Positions 53,547-62,263 of a DNA stretch of 64,000 nt are shown one piece after another. Origin of the DNA: Paenibacillus dendritiformis (GTDB lineage: Bacteria; Bacillota; Bacilli; Paenibacillales; Paenibacillaceae); the NCBI RefSeq assembly GCF_021654795.1, contig NZ_AP025344.1, forward strand, positions 5,890,501-5,954,500, given 5' to 3'. The notes under the pieces were generated by a model. That model was not told the DNA's origin. It was given only the letters and a program-made list of their open reading frames with translations, and ran no database searches. The translations under genes were made by a program, and so were the position numbers. Every line of letters begins with the position of its first letter. Positions within the stretch are counted from its first letter, which is position 1.

Positions 53547-54818
53547 TTATTCCTGGCCTACGGCGGATTGGACCGGCTCCGCAGGCTCCGGCGTCTTCTT
53601 CGTCCGCAGAATCGGCAGCATCACGGCAATGCCGACGATGAATAGAACCGCAGAGATCTCATACATGGTCGTAATGGAAGTCAAGTTTTTGATCCATCCG
53701 GAGATCGACATCATAATGACCATCGCTCCCATGAACAGCGGCGTCAGGATACCGTTAACCCGGCCGATGAAGGACCCTTCCGTATTTTGCAAAATCATCG
53801 TGTTGATTCCGATCTGAATCGACGGCAGCATCAAGCCGCTGATGAACTGCGCCACAAGCGTGAGCCACAGCTGGGTCGACATGCCGGCCATCCAGATTCC
53901 GATACTGCTGAACAGCAAGCCGATTGCCAGCATATGCTGCGGCAGCAGCCGCTTCGATATGCCCATCGCGATGGCGCCGCCGATCATCATCGCCACGCCG
54001 TTCGTCATCATCAGATAACTCAAATTCTCCTTCGGCAGGCCAAGACGTTCCGTCACGAGGAAAGCCCCCATCGGCTGAATCATCCCGATCGCCAGCCCTG
54101 CGAAGGCGAAGCAGCCGCCAAGCGACTTCAGCAGCTTGCTTCTCATCACATAGCGCAAGCCGGCTCCAAGCTCATCCCATACCCGGGAATCCTTTTGGTT
54201 CGTATCCTCCCGAGAATCGCCAGGAAGGAATGTCAACGAGATGGCCGACAGCACGAAGGCCAAGCCGGTAAGAACGAGCGATGTCGTAATGCCGTAATGC
54301 TGGAAAATCATCGTGCCGATGACCGGGCCAAGCACCATGAACAGCGCTACCATCGTCTGGAAGATGGACATTCCCGCCTGCATCATCTCGGCCGGAACAT
54401 GCTGCTTGAACAGCTTCATGGAAGAAGGCTGTGAGAATTGCGACAGAATGGCCGAAATAAAGGTGGTGAAAAAGACGGCCTGCCACGATCCGAGCAGGAT
54501 GGTCACCAAGACGGCGAATACGGACAAGGCGCTTAAAATATCACACCATATCATGGTGCGCTTCGGGCGCCAACGGTCGGCGAAGGTCCCCCCGATGAAC
54601 GAAAAGACGAAAATCGGAGCGAACTCTGCTACCGATATCATTGAGACCGCAAAGGCATCCCCGTTCGTCATCTCCATGACAAATAACAGCACGGCGAAGT
54701 TGCGGATCCAGATGCCGACCTGCATGAACAAACCCGCCATCATGATGGCTTGCACGAACCGGTTCCGGAAGAGGCTGAATACCGAGTCATTTTTCTTGGC
54801 AGTTGGTGCAGAATTCAT
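53547..54818 (-). CDS. MFS transporter (drug-export, MDR type)
   Basis: 423 residues and twelve helices: FRNRFVQAIMMAGLFMQVG, GGTFADRWRPKRTMIWCD (motif A), FSQPSSMKLFKQHVP and GTMIFQHYGITTSL. It belongs to the DHA3-like branch with Bacillus macrolide and multidrug exporters. The ATG at 54818 has GGGGGGAA 9 bases upstream; longer frames start in the intergenic region. Monocistronic, ending just before the ilvA promoter. The upstream gap 54819-55412 is GC-rich with one small hairpin (TTCCTGC/GCAGGAA) and no gene. Confidence 0.88.
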   Translation of the reverse strand: MNSAPTAKKNDSVFSLFRNRFVQAIMMAGLFMQVGIWIRNFAVLLFVMEMTNGDAFAVSMISVAEFAPIFVFSFIGGTFADRWRPKRTMIWCDILSALSVFAVLVTILLGSWQAVFFTTFISAILSQFSQPSSMKLFKQHVPAEMMQAGMSIFQTMVALFMVLGPVIGTMIFQHYGITTSLVLTGLAFVLSAISLTFLPGDSREDTNQKDSRVWDELGAGLRYVMRSKLLKSLGGCFAFAGLAIGMIQPMGAFLVTERLGLPKENLSYLMMTNGVAMMIGGAIAMGISKRLLPQHMLAIGLLFSSIGIWMAGMSTQLWLTLVAQFISGLMLPSIQIGINTMILQNTEGSFIGRVNGILTPLFMGAMVIMMSISGWIKNLTSITTMYEISAVLFIVGIAVMLPILRTKKTPEPAEPVQSAVGQE

Positions 54819-55346
54819 GTACATTTCCCCCCACTCTATCCTCAATGCGGATGTTCCGCTTTGGAATTTTTCTGAACTTGCATGGTTTCTTCTCTCTGAA
54901 CTCAACTAGTTTACTGGATCATCACCGCTTTTCGCAATCATTTTGTTTCAAAAATTTTGTGTAGATGTTGGATGCGGGATCAGCGCTGCGATCCACTCTC
55001 TCCAAGGCATTCCGAAGGAAGCAATACTGTGCCGCGGCTTAACGCGGCCGCGCCGATTCCGAACAGCATTCAGCCACAATTCAGTGTACCGGAAAAGCGG
55101 GAATTCCTGCATCCGCAACCAGCAGGAACTTCCGCTGCGTCCCGGAAATGAATCAAGGCTCCGTCTCGGGTTGGAGAGCTTCTCCGCCTCTGGACCGAGC
55201 AGAACGGATCGATTGCATTTTCTGCTCTTTTTCGCTGGGCTGCTTGCGGCTGATCCCGCTTGCAGCACGCTATATTAAGGAAGAGAGAGGGGAAGGGAAC
55301 AAGATCGGGATCCGTATGTCATAAAATGGATGAAGAGAAACGTTAT

Positions 55347-55372
55347 ACATTACTCTGGTAACGTGGTAATGT
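55347..55372 (+). promoter_or_regulatory. Possible operator before the Na+/H+ antiporter gene
   Basis: Inverted repeat ACATTAC...GTAATGT with a 12-base spacer in AT-rich DNA about 45 bases before the start. Could be a repressor site; weak evidence. Confidence 0.3.
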
Positions 55373-55412
55373 TTTAATTAATTATTATCATCAAGTGAGG
55401 TTGATCTTTTAC

Positions 55413-56747
55413 ATGAATGCCGTACTACTCTCTCTCGCGGTATTATTCGGATTAAGCCTGCTGCGAGTGCATGTCGTCCTCGCTCTGCTCGTGTCCGCCA
55501 TCATCGGCGGCTGGGCCGGAGGGATGCCGATCTCGAACACGATCGCGGCCTTCTCCGAAGGGCTGAAGGACAACGCCGGCATTGCGCTCAGCTATGCTTT
55601 GCTTGGCGCTTTCGCCGCAGGCCTGGCCGAGACCGGGCTGCCCGAACGGCTGGTGCGGCGCGCGGTTCGGCTCGTCCGGGGCCGTTCGGACGGCGGCCCG
55701 GTTCGCGCCTCCATCCGGTTCGGCGTGTTGGCCGCGATCGCCGGCATCGCCTGCCTGTCGCAAAATGCGGTGCCCGTTCATATCGCCTTCATTCCCGTGC
55801 TTATCCCGCCGCTCCTCATGCTGTTCAATGCGGCGCGGCTGGACCGGCGGGCCGTCGCGTGCGCGCTCACATTCGGGCTGATTACGCCATACATGCTCCT
55901 GCCCGTCGGCTTCGGCGCCATCTTCCACGATATCGTGGCGAGCAATATGACGCAGAACGGCCTGGCCGTGGACGCTTCCCAACTGCCGAAGGCGATGCTG
56001 CTTCCGGCGCTCGGGATGATTGCGGGCCTGCTGTTCGCCATGATGATCAGCTACCGCAAGCCGCGGCGGTATGCCGCAGGGGCCGAGCCCCAGCCGGCTG
56101 CCGCAGCCAACGAGGGCTCCCCTTCCGGCAGCCGCTTCGCGGCCGGAGCAGGCATCGCCGCCATCGCGGCCATGCTTGCCGTGCAATTAAGCACGGGCTC
56201 CATGATTTACGGCGCGGCCGCCGGACTAGCCGTGCTGCTGCTCTCGCGCGTCATGCCGCTCGGCCGGGCCGACCGCGTCCTCTCCGACGGCATGCGGTCG
56301 ATGGCCTACATCGGCTTCGTCATGATGTCGGCGGCCGGCCTTGGCGCGGTGCTGCGCGAGACCGGGCATATCGAGTCGCTCGTCCAGGGGGCCGTCCACA
56401 TGGTCGGCGACAACCGGGCGCTGGCGGCCATCCTGATGCTCGCCATCGGCCTGCTCGTCACGCTCGGCATCGGGTCGTCGTTCTCGACGATTCCGCTGAT
56501 CGCGACCGTCTTCGTGCCGCTCTGCGTGGAGCTTGGCTTCAGCCCGCTGGCGACTGTCGCGCTCATCGGCACGGCTGCGGCGCTGGGGGACGCCGGATCC
56601 CCGGCCTCGGACAGCACCCTGGGCCCGACCGCAGGGTTGAACGCCGACGGACAGCATGATCATATATGGGACACCTGCGTGCCGACCTTCCTGCACTATA
56701 ACGTGCCCCTCCTGCTGTTCGGCTTCCTCGCGGCCATGATGCTGTAA
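55413..56747 (+). CDS. Na+/H+ antiporter family membrane protein (NhaC/YuiF-like)
   Basis: 444 residues and about twelve helices. LSLAVLFGLSLLRVHVVLALL at the start, AIAGIACLSQNAVPVHIAFIP, TLGIGSSFSTIPLIATVF and GTAAALGDAGSPASDSTLGP match the Na+/H+ antiporter family of Bacillales. The ATG at 55413 has GTGAGGT 10 bases upstream; a GTG at 55395 overlaps that site. Stands alone. Ion specificity and substrate are not proved. The following 234 bp are GC-rich with small imperfect repeats and no gene. Confidence 0.82.
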   Translation: MNAVLLSLAVLFGLSLLRVHVVLALLVSAIIGGWAGGMPISNTIAAFSEGLKDNAGIALSYALLGAFAAGLAETGLPERLVRRAVRLVRGRSDGGPVRASIRFGVLAAIAGIACLSQNAVPVHIAFIPVLIPPLLMLFNAARLDRRAVACALTFGLITPYMLLPVGFGAIFHDIVASNMTQNGLAVDASQLPKAMLLPALGMIAGLLFAMMISYRKPRRYAAGAEPQPAAAANEGSPSGSRFAAGAGIAAIAAMLAVQLSTGSMIYGAAAGLAVLLLSRVMPLGRADRVLSDGMRSMAYIGFVMMSAAGLGAVLRETGHIESLVQGAVHMVGDNRALAAILMLAIGLLVTLGIGSSFSTIPLIATVFVPLCVELGFSPLATVALIGTAAALGDAGSPASDSTLGPTAGLNADGQHDHIWDTCVPTFLHYNVPLLLFGFLAAMML

Positions 56748-56981
56748 AACCTGCGTGCGGCCAGGCTGGGCCCTTCCGCAGAGGAGCAGGCTATGCCGCC
56801 CCTGCAGAGCAGGCTCCTGACTGCATGGGCTCCTGGCTGCGCAGCTTCCGGCTCCGCACGCTCCCGCAGGCGCAGACGCCTGTCACGGAGCCCACGCAGG
56901 GCCGGACGGGCAGGGCAAGCTTCCGCAGCGCACACATCTGGCAGGCAGGCTCCCGCGCAGCCCCGCTAGCGCCGCCGGGGG

Positions 56982-57812
56982 CTACACGCCATAGCAGCGC
57001 TTCGCGTTGGCCCGCAGCAGCGCCGCTGCCTCGGGGAGCTCCAGCCGCTGAAGCGCGGCCCATGAAGCAGCGACGTCGCGCACCATCAGCGGGAGCGTGA
57101 CCTGTCCCGCAAATGGCCCTTCGAACGGCCACGGCCCGTCCGTCTCCGTCATGACGCGGTCAGCCGGGTAGCGAAGCGCCAGCTCCCGGATCTCGGCTTC
57201 ATAGGCGAGATCCGGCGTGAACGAGATGTAGTATCCGTTCCCGGCCATCCGCTCCGTCGTCTTCGCGTCTCCCTTGAACCAATGGAAGTGGGCCGTCCGC
57301 ACGCTGTACCGCTCGAGCAGATCGATGACGAGCGGCGCATCGTCGTACACCGCATGCAGCACGATCGGCTTATCCCACGCGGCGGCCCGCTGCACGAAGG
57401 CCTCCAGCAGCTCCAGATAAGCGCCGCGGGGAAAGGCGGCCTCGCTGCCCTCCGCGCGGACGGTTTCCTGCCTCATGTAATAAGGCAGTCCCACCTCGCC
57501 GATGGCGATCATGGCATCGCGCCGCTCATCCATCCATTCCAGGAGCGCGCTCCGCTCCGGCTCGGCAGGCAGCGCTTGCTCCGGATGGAAGCCGTACGCG
57601 GGGTGAACCCGCCCCGGATACCGGTCCGCCCAGCGCTGCACCTCGCGGCACGAGGCCGCGTCCATCGATACGGCGATGAGGCCGTCCAGTTCTTCCGCCT
57701 CCAGCGATTGCTCCAGGAGCGGCCGCTGCTCCTGCCCATAGCCGTCGAGATGGATATGGGCATCCATAAATCGAAGCCGCTCCGGGCCTGTGGCGGTATG
57801 ATTTTCTGCCAT
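56982..57812 (-). CDS. TatD-like metal-dependent hydrolase
   Basis: 276 residues. FMDAHIHLDGYG (HxH metal pair), AIGEVGLPYY (Glu), VLHAVYDDAP (His), RTAHFHWFKGD (His) and MTETDGPWP (Asp) give the complete metal set of the TatD/amidohydrolase superfamily. TatD members are Mg-dependent nucleases or related hydrolases. The ATG at 57812 is chosen because GAGGAG is 11 bases before it; the frame continues upstream for 100 residues only because it reads through the 37-bp tandem repeats. Monocistronic, with the repeats directly in front of its likely promoter. Confidence 0.85.
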   Translation of the reverse strand: MAENHTATGPERLRFMDAHIHLDGYGQEQRPLLEQSLEAEELDGLIAVSMDAASCREVQRWADRYPGRVHPAYGFHPEQALPAEPERSALLEWMDERRDAMIAIGEVGLPYYMRQETVRAEGSEAAFPRGAYLELLEAFVQRAAAWDKPIVLHAVYDDAPLVIDLLERYSVRTAHFHWFKGDAKTTERMAGNGYYISFTPDLAYEAEIRELALRYPADRVMTETDGPWPFEGPFAGQVTLPLMVRDVAASWAALQRLELPEAAALLRANAKRCYGV

Positions 57813-57845
57813 TGTCGGACCACTCCTCTTCGTATAGGATCGGAT

Positions 57846-58178
57846 GCCTTGCGCAGGGCCGCACGGGCTGCCGTGCGCGGATTCCTTGCGCAAGGCCACG
57901 CGGACTGACGTGCGCGGACGCCTTGCGCAGAGCCACGCGGACTGACGTGCGCGGACGCCTTGCGCAGGGCCACGCAGACTGACGTACGCGGATTCCTTGC
58001 GCAAGGCCACGCGGACTGACGTACGCGGACGCCTTGCGCAGAGCCACGCGGACTGACGTACGCGGATTCCTTGCGCAAGGCCACGCGGACTGACGTACGC
58101 GGACGCCTTGCGCAGAGCCACGCGGACTGACGTGCGCGGACGCCTTGCGCAGGGCCACGCAGACTAACGTGCGCGGGA
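57846..58178. repeat. 37-bp tandem repeat, nine copies
   Basis: Nine head-to-tail units of exactly 37 bases, each starting with a CCTTGCGCA block followed by GGCCACGCGGACTGACGT-type sequence and a CGCGGA end. Two or three unit types alternate (GCCTTGCGCAGAG, GCCTTGCGCAGGG and TTCCTTGCGCAAGG), so the array probably grew by duplicating larger blocks. Since 37 is not a multiple of three, open frames run through it in three phases. It lies 34 bp upstream of the TatD-like start. No spacers, so not a CRISPR. Confidence 0.92.
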
Positions 58179-58289
58179 TCCCTTGCATGACGGCCTTGCC
58201 TAGCGGCTGCACGGGGCTGTCCCGCGGGGCCGCCGCCTCGAGTAACGCAGCCCGCCCCTTTATGTTCCGGCTGAGTGAAGCCGTTCCAC

Positions 58290-58490
58290 TTAGCCAATGC
58301 TGCAAAAACGCAGGATTTTACGCCGAGAAAACACCTCTAAATGAAGAAATTCCTGCAAAACAGCATTATTTCCGTCCTCTATAGCTCATTTTGAGCTGAA
58401 GCTTAGAAAAATCATGTAATTTTGCAGGAATGCCATTGCCGCACCCGCCGCTCACAAATAATGCTGCAAAATTGCAGGATTGCCGCGGGT
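58290..58490. repeat. Cluster of four short palindromic motifs
   Basis: AATGCTGCAAAAACGCAGGATT (about 58294), inverted ATTCCTGCAAAACAGCATT (about 58349), ATGTAATTTTGCAGGAATG (about 58415) and AATGCTGCAAAATTGCAGGATT (about 58459). The last includes the perfect palindrome CTGCAAAATTGCAG-type core. Located between the tandem repeat and the MFS terminator, and with the array they fill 57813-58530. Confidence 0.65.
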
Positions 58491-58527
58491 TGGCACATCA
58501 TGGGGGCGGAGCTCCCGATATGAACAA

Positions 58528-58562
58528 AGACGCTGCGCTTCCCTTCAGGGAGCGCAGCGTCC
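58528..58562 (-). terminator. Terminator after the DHA2 MFS gene
   Basis: GACGCTGCGCT/AGCGCAGCGTC stem with CCCTTCAGGG loop region, followed by TTTGTTC on the minus strand; directly after the stop. Confidence 0.75.
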
Positions 58563-58566
58563 CTAA

Positions 58567-60099
58567 TCAGGACACCGCTTCCTCCGAATTGGCGCCGGAG
58601 CCCTTGCCGGCGGCATCGTCCATCATGCGCGCCTTGCCCATCAAGGCGATGCAGATGAGCGCCAGGCCGACCGGAATCAAGGCCCAGGTGAAGATGCCGC
58701 CGATGGAGTCGGCCAACGCCGCCGCCATGCTCTCCTTGACCTCCGGCGGCAGGTTGGCGCCGCCCCCGCCGCGCAGCAGCTCCTCGGGCATGATGTCGGC
58801 CGGCATCGCTCCGCCTGGCATCATTTCCTTCAGCCGCCCGCTGAACAAGGAAGATTGCAGCGATCCGAAGACGGTAATCCCGATCGTCATGCCGAGCGAA
58901 CGGCAGAAGGATGAAGTCGAGTTCGCCGTTCCGCGCTGATGGTAGCTCATCCCGTGCATGGAAGCCATGCCGAGCAAGGAGAAGGAGAAGCCGACCCCGA
59001 GTCCGGTCAGCACCATGTACAAGGTGACCAACGCGCGGGGAGTATCCACGGACAACGTGCTCAGCGACACGATGCCGGCCGTGAACAGGATGCCCGAGAT
59101 GATCATGAGCTTGCGGAAGCTCGTCTTCGCGGCCAGAATCCCGCCGATCGAGCTCGTCACGACCGATCCGATCATCATCGGTGTCAGCACGAGACCGCTG
59201 TTCGTAGCCGAACCGCCGTACACGCCCTGCACGAACATCGGAATGTAGACCGTCGCGATGACGAAGGTTACGCCGTAGAAGAAAGCGACCCCTTGGCTGG
59301 TGGCGAACAGCCGCTTCCGGAAGAGAGCGAAGGAGATAATCGGCTCCTTCGCATTCAGCTCGAACAGAACGAACGCGATAAGGAAGATGATGAAGGAAGC
59401 AAATAACCCGATGATGAACAAAGAATTCCATTCGTATCCTTCCTTGCCGCCCAACTCGAGCGCGAACATCAGGCTGACGACGGCGACCACCAACGTGACC
59501 GCGCCGCCCCAGTCGATCCGCTGCTTCGACTTCGCCGCACTCTCCTGATAGAACTGGACAATCAGCCACAAAGACACGACGCCGAGAGGCAGGTTGATGT
59601 AGAACACCCACTCCCAGCCGATATATTCGGTAATATAGGCGCCGAGCAGCGGCCCTGCCACGCTGGAAATCCCGAAGACCGCTCCGAACATGCCGGTCAT
59701 TTTCCCGCGCTGCTCTAGCGGAAAGACATCATAAATAATCGTAAAAGCGATAGGCATCAGGGCGCCGCCGCCAATCCCCTGGATGGCGCGGTAAATCGCC
59801 AGCATCATGATGCTGTCTGCCGTCCCGCACAGCATGCTGCCGGCCAGGAAGACAAGCAGGCCGAAAATGTAAAACCGCTTGCGGCCGTACATATCGGACA
59901 GCTTGCCGAAGATCGGCATGCCGGCCATGGTCGCGACCATATACGCCGAGGTGACCCAGACGTACAGCTCGAAGCCTCCCAACTGGCCGACGATCGTCGG
60001 CATCGCTGTCGCCACGATCGTATTGTCCATCGCCGCCATCAGAATCCCGAGCAGCAGCGCGACCACCACCAAGCCCAAGTTGCTCTTTTGAGCCACCAT
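58567..60099 (-). CDS. MFS multidrug exporter (DHA2/EmrB type, 14 helices)
   Basis: 510 residues. MDNTIVATAMPTIVGQLGG is the DHA2 N-terminal signature, GKLSDMYGRKRFYIFGL is motif A, and FGISSVAGPLLGAYITEY is motif C, which defines drug antiporters. A C-terminal helix pair and an acidic-Ser tail follow. GGAGGG lies 8 bases before the ATG. No regulator gene is adjacent. It exports drugs or lipophilic compounds in exchange for protons. Confidence 0.92.
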   Translation of the reverse strand: MVAQKSNLGLVVVALLLGILMAAMDNTIVATAMPTIVGQLGGFELYVWVTSAYMVATMAGMPIFGKLSDMYGRKRFYIFGLLVFLAGSMLCGTADSIMMLAIYRAIQGIGGGALMPIAFTIIYDVFPLEQRGKMTGMFGAVFGISSVAGPLLGAYITEYIGWEWVFYINLPLGVVSLWLIVQFYQESAAKSKQRIDWGGAVTLVVAVVSLMFALELGGKEGYEWNSLFIIGLFASFIIFLIAFVLFELNAKEPIISFALFRKRLFATSQGVAFFYGVTFVIATVYIPMFVQGVYGGSATNSGLVLTPMMIGSVVTSSIGGILAAKTSFRKLMIISGILFTAGIVSLSTLSVDTPRALVTLYMVLTGLGVGFSFSLLGMASMHGMSYHQRGTANSTSSFCRSLGMTIGITVFGSLQSSLFSGRLKEMMPGGAMPADIMPEELLRGGGGANLPPEVKESMAAALADSIGGIFTWALIPVGLALICIALMGKARMMDDAAGKGSGANSEEAVS

Positions 60100-60335
60100 A
60101 AATCATTTCCCTCCTTCTATGTACCGGACCAGCTCTGGAAGCCGGTCCTGATTCACCCGCAATGACCTCGCAGCCGAAGCCGGGATAACTTATTATATAG
60201 CGTCAACTTTCCATTTACCAGTAAAAGTTATTCGTCCGAATTTGCCATAAAAGATGGAAATTCACCCGCCGGAAAATCGGTTCCGGCCGCTGGAAAATGG
60301 GCCTGCTTCTCCCTGACTTCTCCCTGCATCGGCCA

Positions 60336-60361
60336 AAAAGGGACGGCTCTCGCCGTCCCTC
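60336..60361 (-). terminator. Terminator after the thiamin-precursor transporter operon
   Basis: AGGGACGGC/GCCGTCCCT hairpin with TCTC loop, T run on the minus strand, next to the ATPase stop. Confidence 0.85.
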
Positions 60362-60366
60362 TGCCC

Positions 60367-61233
60367 TTATTTGTCGAGTTCGCCCGTCTCCTGGCGCTGC
60401 GCCTCCCGTAGCAACCCGGCCAGCTCCCGCTTCAAGCGGAGGAAAGCTTCTTCCCCCGTCAGCGTGTCACGCCGCGGCCGCGGGAACGGCACAGCCACCT
60501 CCCGCAGCACGCGGGCAGGGCGGCTCGACAATACATAAATCGTATCGGAGAGCAGCAATGCTTCTTCGATGCTGTGGGTAATGAACAGCACCGAGCGGCG
60601 ATGCTGTTCCCACAGGCCGATAAGCCAGCGCTGCATCTCGCTGCGGGTTAAGGCATCAAGCGCGCTGAACGGCTCGTCAAGCAGCATCAGCTCCTGCGGG
60701 CTCATCAGAGCGCGCAGGAACGCGACGCGCTGCTGCATGCCGCCGGACAGCTCGTGCGGAAATGCCCGCTCATAGCCGGACAAGCCGATCTTCGCCAGCC
60801 ATTGGCGCGCTTCCGCGCGGGCCTCTTTCTTCGGCCGGCCGCCGATCTCTTGCGCCAGCATGACGTTCTGCTCCACCGTCCGCCACGGGAAGAGCGCCGG
60901 CTGCTGTGGCATGTAGCTGACATGCCCTGTCCGCCCAGCAGCCTCTTGCCCGTTCATCCGGATATGGCCGCCATCCGGGCGCAGGAGGCCGCCGATCAGA
61001 TGGAACAAGGTGCTCTTCCCGGAACCGGAGGGGCCGATAATAGAGACGAATTGCCCCTGCTTCACCTGCAGCGACACCTGATCCAGCACCGGCAGCCGTC
61101 CTTCGCCGCGGCCGTTCGCCGCAGGATAGGACATGCTAACCCGATCCAGCTCCAGAGCGGGCGGCGGCGCGGCGGCCTCGGAGGCGGTCCCTCCCGTCGA
61201 ATCGGCTGGATGAGCCGAAGCCGTTGCCTTCAT
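60367..61233 (-). CDS. ABC transporter ATPase for thiamin precursor (ThiZ-like)
   Basis: 288 residues. Walker A IIGPSGSGKSTLFH, Q loop MPQQPALFPW, signature LSGGMQQRVAF and Walker B LMLLDEPFSALDAL are all intact. It belongs to the nitrate/sulfonate/taurine/pyrimidine-precursor ATPase group. The ATG at 61233 has GAGGGGGG 8 bases upstream; the alternative at 61257 overlaps the permease stop. Energises the permease encoded just upstream. TPP-riboswitch control over the operon supports uptake of the thiamin pyrimidine precursor. Confidence 0.9.
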   Translation of the reverse strand: MKATASAHPADSTGGTASEAAAPPPALELDRVSMSYPAANGRGEGRLPVLDQVSLQVKQGQFVSIIGPSGSGKSTLFHLIGGLLRPDGGHIRMNGQEAAGRTGHVSYMPQQPALFPWRTVEQNVMLAQEIGGRPKKEARAEARQWLAKIGLSGYERAFPHELSGGMQQRVAFLRALMSPQELMLLDEPFSALDALTRSEMQRWLIGLWEQHRRSVLFITHSIEEALLLSDTIYVLSSRPARVLREVAVPFPRPRRDTLTGEEAFLRLKRELAGLLREAQRQETGELDK

Positions 61234-61246
61234 TGCGGTTCCCCCC

Positions 61247-62011
61247 TCATTTATCATTCTCCTCGGGCCGCCAACGGATGCTTATCCGCTCCAGCAGGCG
61301 GATCGCTCCGAACATCGCCAGACTGAGCAGAATGATGACGACAATGCCGAGGAACATCCGGTCGACCCGGTAGGCCGCTTTTTGCAGCATCATATAATAG
61401 CCAATGCCCTGATCCGTTCCGAGCCATTCCGCGATAACCGCCCCCATCACACTATAGGTGGCCGCAATCTTCAAGCCCGAGAAGACGGAAGGCAGAGCAT
61501 GCGGCAGCTCCAGCTTCCAGAACAGCTGCGACCGGGTCGCCCCCGTCATGCGCATATAATGAAGCATCGTCCGATCCGTCTGGGTCAGACCGTCCAGGGC
61601 GGCGACGCAGACCGGGAAAAAGCAGACGAGCGCAATGACGATCACCTTCGGCAGCAGGCCGAAGCCGAACCACAGCATCAGCAGCGGCAGCAGGGCGATC
61701 GTCGGCACGTTTTGGCTCAATATAATGAGCGGATAGATCGCGCGCTTCAGCCAGGGGAGCGGATGGAGCAGACAAGCCAGCGCGAGGCCGATTCCGGCTC
61801 CAGTCCCGAAGCCGACCAGCATCAGCTTCAGGGTAGCCAGCGCATGCAGCAGAATGCCGCTGCCGTTGGCCGCCGCTTCCCGCGCGATATCAAGCGGGCT
61901 CGGGAGCATCCATTTCTCCACATCGAACAGCATGACCCCAATCTGCCATGCCACGATGAACAGCAGCAGGGCCGCCGCGGGCGGTCCCGCCGTTGCAAGC
62001 CGTCTTTTCAT
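61247..62011 (-). CDS. ABC transporter permease for thiamin precursor (ThiX-like)
   Basis: 254 residues and six helices; the coupling segment TDRTMLHYMRMTGATRSQLF and GAVIAEWLGTDQGIGYYM are typical. The ATG at 62011 has GGTGGCGG upstream; the longer frame would start in the 18-bp repeats between this gene and the binding-protein gene. Partner of the ATPase and the THI5/NMT1-like binding protein. Confidence 0.9.
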   Translation of the reverse strand: MKRRLATAGPPAAALLLFIVAWQIGVMLFDVEKWMLPSPLDIAREAAANGSGILLHALATLKLMLVGFGTGAGIGLALACLLHPLPWLKRAIYPLIILSQNVPTIALLPLLMLWFGFGLLPKVIVIALVCFFPVCVAALDGLTQTDRTMLHYMRMTGATRSQLFWKLELPHALPSVFSGLKIAATYSVMGAVIAEWLGTDQGIGYYMMLQKAAYRVDRMFLGIVVIILLSLAMFGAIRLLERISIRWRPEENDK

Positions 62012-62080
62012 CCCGCCGCCACCTTCCTGCGCGTTCCTGCCGCAGCTATGCGGTTCGTCCCCCTCATGCCAACTCCTCCT

Positions 62081-62152
62081 CTCGATGCTGATCCTGCTCT
62101 TGATGCTAATCCCCCTCTTGATGCTAATCCCGTCTTGATGCCGAGCCCGGCT
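62081..62152. repeat. Four ~18-bp tandem repeats
   Basis: Units CTTGATGCTAATCCC(CCT) and variants repeat about four times in the gap between the binding-protein and permease genes. Read on the minus strand they encode a few ISIK-type residues in a spurious extension of the permease. Confidence 0.7.
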
Positions 62153-62263
62153 CGAACCGTTCATCCCGGAGAGGGCAAACCCTTGCACGGATTATCGGCC
62201 CTCAAAATGATCTAACGCCATCATCGCCTGCCGTCATCGCCCGTTCCCTGAGCAGCGTCTGCC

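Noticed and set aside
54943..55278. 111-residue frame in the 54.8-55.4 kb gap
   Set aside because: No ribosome binding site, no recognisable family and odd composition; only a small hairpin is seen.
57846..58178. Possible CRISPR array
   Set aside because: Units are head to tail with no unique spacers between them and no cas genes nearby.
57509..58305. Long frames running through the 37-bp repeats into the TatD-like gene
   Set aside because: They exist because the repeat lacks stops in three phases; the TatD start with a ribosome binding site is downstream at 57812.
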